A stretch of 34,394 nucleotides of DNA from Sphaerochaeta halotolerans (lineage in GTDB: Bacteria; Spirochaetota; Spirochaetia; Sphaerochaetales; Sphaerochaetaceae), in the NCBI RefSeq assembly GCF_003429665.1, contig NZ_QUWK01000018.1, positions 1-34,394 on the forward strand. The letters run 5' to 3'. Below the pieces are notes generated by a model. That model was not told the DNA's origin and did no database searches. It saw only the letters and a program-made list of their open reading frames with translations. Below, one piece after another: positions 14,625 to 22,355 of this stretch (within the stretch, counting starts at the first letter, position 1; each line of letters begins with the position of its first letter). The position numbers and the translations under genes were made by a program.

Positions 14625-14638
14625 CGAGTATTTTCAGA

Positions 14639-14664
14639 GGACTCCTTCCTGCGGGGAGGAGTCT
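14639..14664 (+). promoter_or_regulatory. Intercistronic hairpin between binding protein and permease
   Basis: A stem of about 10 bp (GACTCCTTCC with GGGGAGGAGTC, one G-T pair, tgcg loop) stands 15 bp behind the binding-protein stop. No T-run follows it, so it is more likely an RNA-stabilising or partial attenuation hairpin that allows more binding protein than permease. Confidence 0.5.
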
Positions 14665-14693
14665 CTCTACAATATGACATCCAGAGGTGTTTT

Positions 14694-15656
14694 GTGGGAA
14701 AATATATTGTCAAGCGACTGCTTTCGCTTATTCCAGTACTTATAGGGGTTTCCTTGATTGTGTTTTTCATGGTTCGTCTGATCCCAGGTTCTGCTTTGCA
14801 GATGTACATGGGGACCCAGGTTGAGGCTACTCCTGAACAGATGGAACAACTCAAACGGTTGTTTGGGGAGGATAAACCTATCCCGGTACTCTATATTGAG
14901 TGGGTAGGGGATATCATGCGGGGTGACTTCGGGTATTCACTGAGGACCGGAAGGCCAGTGCTTCCTGATATTCTCAGTAGGCTTCCGATCAGCTTGGAAC
15001 TGACCCTTTACTCATTGGTGCTTGCCTTGCTTATAGGCATACCGCTTGGAATACTCTCCTCACTGAAGCAGGACACCTTTGGCGATTTTCTTAATAGGAT
15101 TATTGGCCTCATTGGGCTTTCCTTACCCCAGTTCTGGCTGGCTGCCTTGATGGTTATTGCTTTCTCTTCCTCGCAGGGTTGGATACCCATGGGTAACTAT
15201 GTCAGTCTGTTTGAAAACCCACTACAAAATCTGAAGATGTTCTTCCTTCCCTCCCTTGCCATCGGATTTGGGTTTGCAGCCGTGGTAATGCGCTACACAC
15301 GAAACAGCATGCTGGAAGTCCTGCAGATGGATTATGTGAGAACTGCAAAGGCCAAGGGCCTTCCCAAGAGGAAGGTGATTATCATCCATGCACTGAAGAA
15401 TGCCATCCTCCCTGTCATTACCGTGACAGGATTCAATGCAGGATACCTGCTTGGTGGCTCGATTGTCATTGAGGAAGTGTTTGCACTTCCCGGTATGGGC
15501 AGGCTGGCCCTCTATGCGATCAACCAAAGAGACTATCCAGTGATCCAGGCGATCATGTTGGTGATCGCATCCCTCTTTGTATTGGTCAATCTTGTTACGG
15601 ATCTGGTCTATGCAATGGCAGATCCCCGAATTCGATTGGTTGATGAGGAGAAGTGA
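14694..15656 (+). CDS. Peptide ABC transporter permease (DppB/OppB type)
   Basis: 320 aa, inner-membrane permease with about six helices; start GTG 14694 (VGKYIVKRLLSLIPVLIGVS). The N-terminus is the usual GKYI-KRLL...SLIVFFMVRLIPG, followed by the periplasmic loop and then the transmembrane domain. The EAA loop that docks the ATPases is visible near residue 220 (MDYVRTAKAKGLPKRKVIII, then HALKNAILPVI). The end MADPRIRLVD is typical of the family. It lies 5 bp in front of the second permease. It works as a heterodimer with the next gene product, moving a peptide delivered by the binding protein at 13077. Confidence 0.92.
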   Translation: MGKYIVKRLLSLIPVLIGVSLIVFFMVRLIPGSALQMYMGTQVEATPEQMEQLKRLFGEDKPIPVLYIEWVGDIMRGDFGYSLRTGRPVLPDILSRLPISLELTLYSLVLALLIGIPLGILSSLKQDTFGDFLNRIIGLIGLSLPQFWLAALMVIAFSSSQGWIPMGNYVSLFENPLQNLKMFFLPSLAIGFGFAAVVMRYTRNSMLEVLQMDYVRTAKAKGLPKRKVIIIHALKNAILPVITVTGFNAGYLLGGSIVIEEVFALPGMGRLALYAINQRDYPVIQAIMLVIASLFVLVNLVTDLVYAMADPRIRLVDEEK

Positions 15657-15660
15657 TGCT

Positions 15661-16497
15661 ATGAAAACACCAAGAATTGTACGAAACAAAATAGCACTTG
15701 CAGGGCTTATTGTCATTCTTCTCTATGTATTGATGAGTATCGTCTCGCTCTTCTGGTTGCCCTTCAATCCGGTTGCGATGAACTCAGCGGAGGTTCTGCA
15801 AGGACCGTCCCTCGCCAGTGGCCATCTCTTTGGCACCGATGAGTTCGGTAGGGATGTCCTCTCGAGAATCATGAAAGGGACCTCTGTCTCATTCATTATC
15901 AGCGTCAGCGCGACTGCTTTGGGTGCTGTGATAGGCATCTTCATGGGCGTGTGGGCAGGATATCTTGGAGGGAAGACCGATAATGCAATCATGCGTTTTG
16001 CAGATATTCTCTTCGCCTTTCCTTCCCTGTTACTCGCCATCTTTATCATGGCAATACTGGGAGAACACACCTATAACGTGGTACTGGCGATTGGTATTGT
16101 CTACATCCCTCAGTTTGCAAGAATCAGCAGGGGATCAATTATTGCCTTGAAAGGCAATGAGTTTATCCGTGCCGCGAAGTCAAATGGAGCTGGCAGGACC
16201 TATATCCTGAGACACCATCTCCTGCCCAATATAACCGCTCCCTTAATCGTCCAGATCTCCTTGTCGCTTTCAACAGCTATTCTACTTGAATCGGCGTTGA
16301 GCTTCCTGGGACTTGGAGTACAACCTCCAGACCCTTCCTGGGGAAATATGCTCAGCAGTGCCCGAAAGGTCATGATGTTTGCACCGTGGACAGCAATCTA
16401 TCCTGGACTCGCCATTGTCCTGTTGGTTTTAGGATTCAACCTCTTGGGTGATGGCCTGAGAGATATCCTGGACCCCAGACTACGGAACGTCAGGTAG
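15661..16497 (+). CDS. Peptide ABC transporter permease (DppC/OppC type)
   Basis: 278 aa. The start is placed at ATG 15661 (MKTPRIVRNKIALAGLIVIL) with GAGGAG at 15645-15650, close behind the stop of the first permease. The upstream open frame overlaps that gene and has no family support. Visible are a first helix, the FGTDEFGRDVLSRIM block (about residues 58-72) that marks DppC/OppC proteins, and the EAA loop GNEFIRAAKSNGAGRTYILR. The end is GDGLRDILDPRLRNVR. It pairs with the DppB-type permease. Confidence 0.92.
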   Translation: MKTPRIVRNKIALAGLIVILLYVLMSIVSLFWLPFNPVAMNSAEVLQGPSLASGHLFGTDEFGRDVLSRIMKGTSVSFIISVSATALGAVIGIFMGVWAGYLGGKTDNAIMRFADILFAFPSLLLAIFIMAILGEHTYNVVLAIGIVYIPQFARISRGSIIALKGNEFIRAAKSNGAGRTYILRHHLLPNITAPLIVQISLSLSTAILLESALSFLGLGVQPPDPSWGNMLSSARKVMMFAPWTAIYPGLAIVLLVLGFNLLGDGLRDILDPRLRNVR

Positions 16498-16509
16498 GAG
16501 GTGCTGGAT

Positions 16510-17517
16510 ATGCATGAAACAACTATTTTGCAAGTAGAAGGCCTGGTTACCGAGTTCAAGTCTGAACGTGGTATCGTCAACGCAGTAAACAAGGTTTCCT
16601 TTGACCTGGAGCGGGGACAGACACTGGGAATTGTGGGAGAGTCGGGTTCCGGGAAATCGGTAACCAACCTCTCCATTCTCCGCCTGATCGAATACCCTCC
16701 TGGGAGGATTACCGGAGGGAAGGTCCTCTTCCATGACCAGGACCTGCTCAGCGTGAGCGAGAACGAAATGCTTTCCATCAGAGGGAAGCATATCTCCATG
16801 ATCTTCCAGGATCCGCTCACTTCCTTGAATCCAGTGATCAAGGTATGGAAGCAAATTGCTGAGACCTTGATGCTCCACCAGGGGATGAAGAAGCAAGAGG
16901 CAAAGAAGCAGGCCATTGAGCTGCTCAGAATCATTGGCATCCCAGACCCTGAGATGCGCGCTGAGTGTTATCCTCATCAGTTCTCCGGGGGAATGCGCCA
17001 GCGTGTCATGATTGCGATGGCGCTCTCCTGCAACCCTGATATCCTCATTGCCGATGAACCGACCACTGCCCTGGATGTTACCATCCAGGCACAGATCCTT
17101 GATCTCATCCGAGAGAAGAAGGAACAGTATCAGACCTCGGTCATTATGATCACCCATGACCTGGGGGTCATCGCAGAGATGTGCGACCAGGTATGCGTCA
17201 TGTATGCCGGTCGTATCGTGGAGCGCGCTGGGGTGGAGGCGCTCTTCGGGAGTCCGAAGCACCCCTATACGAGAGGGCTGCTTGAATCCATCCCTCGTAT
17301 GGGGAACGTGGGTACCCAGCGACTCCATTCGATCAAGGGTTCCCCTCCTGATCTGGCAAACCTTCCGCCTGGTTGTCCATTCCGCGACCGTTGTGATAAG
17401 GCGATGGATATTTGTGCCTCCCAGCTTCCTCCAGAGGTCGTGCTCCAAGAGGCAGAGGGAGAGAGAACCGTCGCATGTTGGTTGTATCCTCAGGAGGGTA
17501 AGCATGGCAGAGCGTGA
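16510..17517 (+). CDS. Peptide ABC transporter ATP-binding protein (DppD/OppD type)
   Basis: 335 aa from ATG 16510. A GTG at 16501 is directly against the AGGAG (16496-16500), so the ATG 9 bp further fits better. The ATPase core has Walker [11 protein letters not shown]-loop [11 protein letters not shown], signature [15 protein letters not shown], Walker [14 protein letters not shown] and H-loop MITHDLGVI. The C-terminal oligopeptide-transporter domain is present with [17 protein letters not shown], whose cysteines bind an iron-sulfur cluster in some studied relatives. It pairs with the next ATPase and powers uptake. It overlaps that gene by 14 bp. Confidence 0.93.
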   Translation: MHETTILQVEGLVTEFKSERGIVNAVNKVSFDLERGQTLGIVGESGSGKSVTNLSILRLIEYPPGRITGGKVLFHDQDLLSVSENEMLSIRGKHISMIFQDPLTSLNPVIKVWKQIAETLMLHQGMKKQEAKKQAIELLRIIGIPDPEMRAECYPHQFSGGMRQRVMIAMALSCNPDILIADEPTTALDVTIQAQILDLIREKKEQYQTSVIMITHDLGVIAEMCDQVCVMYAGRIVERAGVEALFGSPKHPYTRGLLESIPRMGNVGTQRLHSIKGSPPDLANLPPGCPFRDRCDKAMDICASQLPPEVVLQEAEGERTVACWLYPQEGKHGRA

Positions 17518-18517
17518 GACATTGTTGGAAGTAAGAGACCTCAAGGTCCATTTTCCCCTAGAGAAGGGCATCCTGTTCAAGCGAAAGGTAGGAGCTGTGC
17601 GAGCGGTGGATGGTATTTCCTTCACCGTCCAGCAAGGTGAAGCCTTGGGATTGGTCGGAGAGTCAGGCTGCGGAAAATCCACCACCATCTTGGCAATCTC
17701 CCGCCTGGAGCGGATTACCGGTGGAGAGGTCCTGTTCTCCGGTGTTGATCTTGCCAGCCTGAGTGAGAGTGACCTGACAAGGGAGCGACAGAACTTTCAG
17801 ATTATCTTCCAGGATCCATACTCCTCCCTCGATCCCCGAATGCGGGCAATCGACATTGTCGCTGAGCCCATGAGTATCTTCGTAAAGAAAGGCTTGCTCT
17901 CCTTGAGTGAGGAGGAGATTAAAGAGAAAGCACTCTCCCTCTTGGAGCGGTGTGGTCTCTCTTCCATCTACGCAAACCGCTATCCGCATGAGTTCTCCGG
18001 TGGTCAGCGTCAGCGTATTGGAATTGCAAGGGCACTCTCCTTGGGACCAAAGTTGATCCTCGCAGATGAGCCGGTCAGTGCACTGGATGTTTCCATCCAG
18101 TCACAGATCCTGAACCTGCTCAAGGACCTACAGAAGGAGTTTGACCTTACCTTTCTCTTCATCGCTCATGACCTTTCGGTTGTTGAATACTTCTGTGACC
18201 GTATTGCTGTAATGTATCTGGGCAATATAGTGGAGATGGCCTCCAGCAAGGAGCTGAATGACAACCCCCTGCACCCCTATACCAGAGCCTTGCTCTCCGC
18301 TGTTCCTGTCCCTGACCCCATTGCAGCAAAGAAGAGGAAGCGAATAATCCTGAAAGGAGACGTTCCCTCCCCATCTGCAGTTCGCCCTGGCTGTCCGTTC
18401 TATGAGCGGTGTCCGAAGGCCATGCCAAGGTGCAAGGAAGTAAAGCCTATTCTGACAGAGCAGGGAAAAAACCACCAGGTGGCGTGCTTGTTGTATGAGG
18501 AGTCCTCTGATGCTTGA
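17504..18517 (+). CDS. Peptide ABC transporter ATP-binding protein (DppF/OppF type)
   Basis: 337 aa from ATG 17504 ([20 protein letters not shown]) with AGGAGG at 17492-17497, inside the end of the previous gene. Walker A GESGCGKST, Q-loop IFQDPYSSLDP, signature FSGGQRQRIGIARAL, Walker B LILADEPVSALDV and H-loop FIAHDLSVV are all intact. The C-terminal CPFYERCPKAMPRC block is present. The N-terminal KRKVGAVRAVDGISFTV is typical of DppF/OppF. It overlaps the epimerase gene by 8 bp, showing that transporter and epimerase are translated from one message. Confidence 0.93.
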   Translation: MAERETLLEVRDLKVHFPLEKGILFKRKVGAVRAVDGISFTVQQGEALGLVGESGCGKSTTILAISRLERITGGEVLFSGVDLASLSESDLTRERQNFQIIFQDPYSSLDPRMRAIDIVAEPMSIFVKKGLLSLSEEEIKEKALSLLERCGLSSIYANRYPHEFSGGQRQRIGIARALSLGPKLILADEPVSALDVSIQSQILNLLKDLQKEFDLTFLFIAHDLSVVEYFCDRIAVMYLGNIVEMASSKELNDNPLHPYTRALLSAVPVPDPIAAKKRKRIILKGDVPSPSAVRPGCPFYERCPKAMPRCKEVKPILTEQGKNHQVACLLYEESSDA

Positions 18518-19529
18518 AGTGACCGCAGTTCCTGCAAAGCTTATGCTGAAAACTCCCTTCCATATAGCTCACGGTAGCTGTGACTACCGTGAGAATGTGT
18601 TCCTGCAAATGAAAACAGACAAGAAGACTGCCTATGGGGAGGCTGCCGTCGTTCCCTACTATGGGGTTACCAAAGAGCAGATCCTTGAGGACTTGCAGCA
18701 TACCATTACCCCAGAGATGATACGAGAAAACCAAACACTGGAAGTGGTCAATTCATTCTCTTACACCATGAGTGCCTGTGCGTACACCACAGCCATGCTT
18801 GGCTTGCAAGAGAAGGCTCCCGATCAGTCAAATAGTAACTCCGTACGGGGTTCTTCCTTTACCATCGCCTATATCTCCGACATGCAGCGCATGTTGGAGG
18901 CTATTGCAAGTTGCGGGTTCTCTACTATTAAGTTGAAAGCAGGGTTCCCCGATGATGTACAGCGTATCACGTTGATCAGGGAACGCTTCCCTGACCTACG
19001 TATCCGCCTTGATGCTAACCAGGGATGGAGCTTTAGTGAAGCCCAATCAATCATTGAGCAGTTACAAGACCAAAATATCGAGCTGATAGAGGAGCCGATC
19101 GCAGGAAGCCCTGAAGCGTTGAGAGTTCTCTCCTCGCTCAGTGATATTCCCATCATTCTTGATGAGACAGTCCAGACCCTGGACGACCTTACGCGGTATG
19201 CAGGTAGTGTAGCTGGCATCGTTGTGAAGATTGCTAAGAGTGGAGGCCCCCAGGCAGCAAAGAGGCTCATACAGGAAGCTGAGAAGCATTCCCTCGATGT
19301 ACTGCTCAGTTGCATGGTTGAGTCCTCTCTCGCGGTTACCAGTGCCCTCACGCTCGAACCGCTCTGTAAGTGGATTGACCTCGATGGCCCAATACTCCTT
19401 GCTGATGACCCGTTCTCTGGATTAACCTATAGGAATGAGCTTCCCTTTGGTGCGCTACAGGAACTCACTCCCTCGCCCAAACTCCTCGAGCTCTTCGCCT
19501 CCACCAAGCCTTTCATTCTGGAGCCATGA
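18510..19529 (+). CDS. L-Ala-D/L-Glu (dipeptide) epimerase, enolase superfamily
   Basis: 339 aa from ATG 18510, chosen because GAGGAG lies 8 bp before it; ATG 18495 is further into the previous gene. The enzyme inverts the alpha carbon of the second residue of L-Ala-D-Glu from peptidoglycan, giving L-Ala-L-Glu that peptidases can cut. Enolase-superfamily catalytic elements are in order: K-x-K base in STIKLKAG, metal ligands RLDANQGW, ELIEEPI and ILDETVQ, second base VVKIAKSGG, and the DLDGPILLADDPF loop near residues 296-308. AE epimerases typically carry such a D-x-D motif for binding the dipeptide amino group. Its place in a murQ/anmK operon strongly supports the muropeptide substrate over another dipeptide. 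Confidence 0.88.
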   Translation: MLEVTAVPAKLMLKTPFHIAHGSCDYRENVFLQMKTDKKTAYGEAAVVPYYGVTKEQILEDLQHTITPEMIRENQTLEVVNSFSYTMSACAYTTAMLGLQEKAPDQSNSNSVRGSSFTIAYISDMQRMLEAIASCGFSTIKLKAGFPDDVQRITLIRERFPDLRIRLDANQGWSFSEAQSIIEQLQDQNIELIEEPIAGSPEALRVLSSLSDIPIILDETVQTLDDLTRYAGSVAGIVVKIAKSGGPQAAKRLIQEAEKHSLDVLLSCMVESSLAVTSALTLEPLCKWIDLDGPILLADDPFSGLTYRNELPFGALQELTPSPKLLELFASTKPFILEP

Positions 19530-19532
19530 ACC

Positions 19533-20006
19533 ATGCAGATACGTCAAATCAGAGAAGAAGATATTCCTGTATGTGCACAACTTGCCAATACTCTTCCCTT
19601 GGGTAAGACCTACGGGTTTGAGACAAAAGATTGGATCAGAAAATTGACAAAGGCACGCAATGAAGAGGGGAACCTCCTCTTCATTGCTGAGGAGGAAGGC
19701 AGGCTTGCCGGGTTTGCCTGGGTACATACCCATGGTGCATTCCTCGCTGCCCCCTATCTCCGCTTCATAGCCGTAGACCCCAGCTTCCAGGGTAGAGGGG
19801 TCGGTATCCTGCTCCTCAAGGAGTTTGAGGAACAGACCCGCAATCTTAAGAAAGATTGGTTTCTTCTTGTCTCAGAATTCAATATTGGAGCACAGCAGTT
19901 CTATGAGAAGCACGGCTACCAGAGAGTAGGGGCCCTTCCTGACTTTGCCAAGGAGGGGATTACAGAGGTGATCATGGTAAAGAAACACGAGAGAAGAAAC
20001 AAATGA
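19533..20006 (+). CDS. GNAT-family N-acetyltransferase
   Basis: 157 aa, a single GNAT domain. It begins with MQIRQIREEDIPVCAQLANT; motif A is FIAVDPSFQGRGVGILLLKE, with the Q-x-x-G-x-G acetyl-CoA loop (about residues 85-104). Motif B is near FNIGAQQFYEKHGYQRVG. It sits 3 bp behind the epimerase and overlaps the serine hydrolase by 4 bp (ATGA), so all three are coupled. The substrate cannot be read from sequence. In this operon it could acetylate an amino acid or small peptide from muropeptides, or a toxic intermediate. That is inference only. Confidence 0.85.
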   Translation: MQIRQIREEDIPVCAQLANTLPLGKTYGFETKDWIRKLTKARNEEGNLLFIAEEEGRLAGFAWVHTHGAFLAAPYLRFIAVDPSFQGRGVGILLLKEFEEQTRNLKKDWFLLVSEFNIGAQQFYEKHGYQRVGALPDFAKEGITEVIMVKKHERRNK

Positions 20007-21049
20007 ACACGACGCTCGATAATCTCAGCCCCATCCTAACCGAATACATACAAGAGCAGTACTTCTCTGCAGTTGCCGTAGGGGTCTATCAGGCAGGGGA
20101 AGCAAAGATAAAGACGTGGGGCACCACTACGTGGGGTGGCCCACCTCTTACTCCCTCCCATCTTTACGACCTTGCATCCTTGACCAAGCTCTACACCACT
20201 ATGGCAGTTCTGAAACTCATGCATGAACAACGGTTCCAGGAACATACCAAGATTATCGATCTTCTCCCTTTTGAGAATCTGCAACTCAAACAGCAACTAG
20301 GGCATCTAACTGTTTCTGAGTTGTTGACCCACCACTCAGGGCTACCTGCCTGGTACCCGTTCTATACACGAAGAGGGGAAGATTTTCAGACCATTCTTCA
20401 AGACTTACTCAAAGAGCACCCGATTACCGATACAATGATCTATTCCGACATCAACTTCATACTTCTTGGCCTGATCGTCAGTAATACAACAAATCTGTGC
20501 TTGCATGAGGCAATACAGACATTGGTCTTGAACCCACTCGGATTAAAAGAGACTACCTACCACCCGGACTCTTCGCTCTGTGTGGCTACCGAATATGGGA
20601 ACCAGATAGAGAAGCAGATGGTCCATGACCGTGGTTTATCTTTCAACGGATGGAGAGATGAAACCACCCCTATCAAAGGCTCCTGTAATGATGGGAACGC
20701 CCACTACTTTTTCCAGGGTGTTTCCGGCCACGCTGGCTTATTCTCATCTCCTCAGGATGTGCTTACCTTTGGGAAGGCTTTTCTAAGTGCTGACCATGCG
20801 AAACTGGATGCACGGCTCTATAGCAACACAATCAAAGACTGGGGAGAGGGCAGAGGCTATGGGATACAGTTCGGAGAACTCTATCCTGACCAGGGTTTTG
20901 GTCACACTGGTTTTACCGGTACCTACCTCTATGTGAATCCAAAGAGGGATCTGGTAATTACCATCCTGACCAATCGACTACATACACAGACGGTGAGAAA
21001 TATTAATTCAATAAGACTTGAGATTGTGGGGAGATTGCTGGGTCCATGA
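20003..21049 (+). CDS. Beta-lactamase-fold serine hydrolase, possible cytoplasmic muropeptide amidase
   Basis: 348 aa, class C beta-lactamase/penicillin-binding fold. The nucleophile motif S-x-x-K is LASLTKLYTT (about residues 52-61). The second motif is YSDINFILLG (Tyr in place of Y-x-N) and the third is HTGFTGTYL (about residues 295-303). There is no signal peptide and no lipobox, so it acts in the cytoplasm, unlike most relatives. In Bacillus subtilis a member of this fold (AmiE/YbbE) is encoded beside murQ and removes the peptide from MurNAc. The operon context here suggests the same job on imported muropeptides before AnmK or MurQ act. An esterase or D-amino peptidase role is also possible. 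It is the last gene of the operon, and the HTH gene at 21086 converges on it. Confidence 0.75.
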   Translation: MNTTLDNLSPILTEYIQEQYFSAVAVGVYQAGEAKIKTWGTTTWGGPPLTPSHLYDLASLTKLYTTMAVLKLMHEQRFQEHTKIIDLLPFENLQLKQQLGHLTVSELLTHHSGLPAWYPFYTRRGEDFQTILQDLLKEHPITDTMIYSDINFILLGLIVSNTTNLCLHEAIQTLVLNPLGLKETTYHPDSSLCVATEYGNQIEKQMVHDRGLSFNGWRDETTPIKGSCNDGNAHYFFQGVSGHAGLFSSPQDVLTFGKAFLSADHAKLDARLYSNTIKDWGEGRGYGIQFGELYPDQGFGHTGFTGTYLYVNPKRDLVITILTNRLHTQTVRNINSIRLEIVGRLLGP

Positions 21050-21085
21050 CACTATCTTTGAAGACCAGCAATCGGCCCAGTCTCG

Positions 21086-21385
21086 TCAATAATAGTAGAG
21101 AGATGTTTCAAGGCAACGTTGCTTAACCGGTACCGTGTTCAGTTGTACTTCCAGAAACAACCGAGAGACAAACTCAGTAAGTCGAATACCATACGCCTGG
21201 CAATAGATGCCCAGCGTCGTGGTCGTTGGGTAGTTCTGGTTTCGCCGTCCCTCTCGCAAGCTGATTGTGCTCTTACTGAATGGTGTTATCTCTTCCAGTT
21301 TTCCTTGGCTTATTCCACACTCCTTACGCAGTACCTTAAGCGTCCAGGCTACATGAGACGGCATTACATCCAAGATTATCTTCAT
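21086..21385 (-). CDS. XRE-type helix-turn-helix protein or C-terminal half of a phase-variable regulator
   Basis: 99 aa from ATG 21385. HTH residues are visible: LRKECGISQGKLEEITPFSK followed by STISLREGRRN and IYCQAYGIRLTEFVSRLF, as in the Cro/CI (XRE) family. No Shine-Dalgarno stands before the ATG. The frame stays open upstream of it (residues reading LGNTYGFSVEQQ) straight into the 7-bp repeat at 21425. That suggests this is really the second domain of a longer protein whose first domain is at 21414-21722. The present repeat number puts the two in different frames. It could also be expressed alone from ATG 21385. Confidence 0.6.
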   Translation of the reverse strand: MKIILDVMPSHVAWTLKVLRKECGISQGKLEEITPFSKSTISLREGRRNQNYPTTTTLGIYCQAYGIRLTEFVSRLFLEVQLNTVPVKQRCLETSLYYY

Positions 21386-21413
21386 CTGCTGTTCAACAGA
21401 AAAGCCATAGGTG

Positions 21414-21722
21414 TTACCTAATGCTGTTGGGTGTTGGGTGTTGGGTGTTGGGTGTTGGGTGTTGGGTGTTGGGTGTTGGGTGTTGGGTGTTGGGTGTTGG
21501 GTGTTGGCCGCGCGAACCGACCTCTGCGTAGTCCAGAAAGGTCAGAACGTTGAATCTCAGGGCATGGCAGAGTCGTAGGATCGTATCCAGCTTTGGTCGC
21601 CAGTCGGGATTTGTTGTGATTTCGGTAATCCACCTGGGATTCGATCCGGTTCGCGCGGCAAGCAATGTTTCGTCTACTTTGCTCTCTTGCATTGCCCATA
21701 CGAGTGCTTCTTGGAATTGCAT
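21414..21722 (-). CDS. HTH regulator with repeat-encoded tail (phase-variable candidate)
   Basis: 102 aa from ATG 21722, chosen for a clear GGAGG (minus strand of 21731-21735) at 8 nt spacing; a TTG at 21737 is the only alternative. Residues about 1-65 look like an XRE-type domain (MQFQEALVWAMQESKVDETL, then LAARTGSNPRWITEITTNPD and LCHALRFNVLTFLDYAE). The tail is the translated 7-bp repeat, PTPNTQH units, then NSIR and stop. Because 7 is 1 modulo 3, each unit gained or lost changes the frame behind the repeat. Loss of one unit (or gain of two) joins this frame to the open frame that runs into the HTH domain at 21086-21385, giving a protein of about 220 residues. Confidence 0.65.
   Translation of the reverse strand: MQFQEALVWAMQESKVDETLLAARTGSNPRWITEITTNPDWRPKLDTILRLCHALRFNVLTFLDYAEVGSRGQHPTPNTQHPTPNTQHPTPNTQHPTPNSIR
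21425..21507. repeat. Heptanucleotide tandem repeat (TGTTGGG), 11 full units plus 6 nt
   Basis: Eleven perfect tandem TGTTGGG units (21425-21501) and a partial TGTTGG (21502-21507). It lies inside minus-strand coding sequence. All three minus-strand frames are stop-free within it, since three units read PTPNTQH. This is a classical setting for slipped-strand mutation. Confidence 0.97.
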
Positions 21723-21737
21723 ATACGTAACCTCCAA

Positions 21738-22319
21738 TCTTGTTAGGTACCTCCTAAGGGAGATGGGGTTTGGTATTGCTTCAAGGAATTTGGAAAATGA
21801 TTTTCTTTATAACGGCAGAAGTGGGATGTGCTTCTTCCAATGTAAGAGGCTTACCATCTGTACAGTATTTGCAAGAAAAAACTGACATGTATATGCTGAT
21901 GGCAGGATTCTCTGTCTTGTAAGCAGAAGAAAGTGACGCATGATCGTCAAAATTGTAAAGAAAATCCAAATTCTGAGTTGATGGTAACCAGAAGTAGTGG
22001 TAGTATGGTTTCAAGCGTGTGAAGTAGTAAAGGATAACAACTAGAGACTTCTTGTGTCATAGCTGTAACGTTCTGCTTCCTTAGCGGGTTTTTCTTCTTG
22101 CAGGAAGGTTCTCTTCCTGACTTGGAGATATATACCGAGTATGTTCCGGCAGCCGGTATATAACGGGATGGTATTAGTGGTTCCTGCATTACCCTCAAGT
22201 GGTATGTTGTAGCGAAGCTGTGCATCCTGTTCCCTGCTTTTTCACCTAACACAGGGCAATATAACCAAAGCCTTTCTTCGAAGGGTTTCCCCTTCGAAAC
22301 AGAGCTACCCATATTTTAC
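21738..22319. other. Intergenic region before the polysaccharide regulator
   Basis: About 580 bp without a gene I can support. Two minus-strand frames (21781-22014 and 21947-22312) lack family resemblance and ribosome binding sites. It holds a small hairpin AGGAAG/CTTCCT (about 22101-22117) and the stronger one at 22277-22298. The long untranslated space before a surface-polysaccharide locus may contain its promoter. Confidence 0.4.
22277..22298. terminator. Hairpin upstream of the EPS regulator
   Basis: TTCGAAGGG (22277-22285), loop tttc, CCCTTCGAA (22290-22298): a perfect 9-bp stem. It lacks a run of T on the plus side, so termination is uncertain; it may be the end of an upstream minus- or plus-strand transcript. 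Confidence 0.35.
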
Positions 22320-22343
22320 GTTCAAAAAATGAACAAAATGTTC
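22320..22343 (+). promoter_or_regulatory. Alternating GTTC/GAAC half-sites before the EPS regulator
   Basis: GTTCA-N5-TGAAC (22320-22334) followed by another GTTC (22340-22343) makes two overlapping inverted repeats about one helical turn apart, directly before the start codon at 22356. A dimeric winged-helix regulator could bind here; autoregulation by the downstream gene is the simplest reading. No clear Shine-Dalgarno is seen. Confidence 0.4.
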
Positions 22344-22355
22344 TGACATAATTGT

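Noticed and set aside
15577-15660. N-terminal extension of the second permease by 28 residues
   Set aside because: It overlaps the previous gene in another frame, has no family resemblance, and ATG 15661 has the ribosome binding site.
17156-17503. Long N-terminal extension of the second ATPase
   Set aside because: It is the shadow of the first ATPase gene; the DppF-type protein starts at ATG 17504.
21425-21507. Tandem array that could be taken for a CRISPR
   Set aside because: Units are 7 bp with no spacers; it is a simple heptanucleotide repeat within coding sequence.
21781-22312. Two minus-strand frames in the gap before the EPS regulator
   Set aside because: No recognisable domain, no Shine-Dalgarno and biased composition typical of non-coding DNA.
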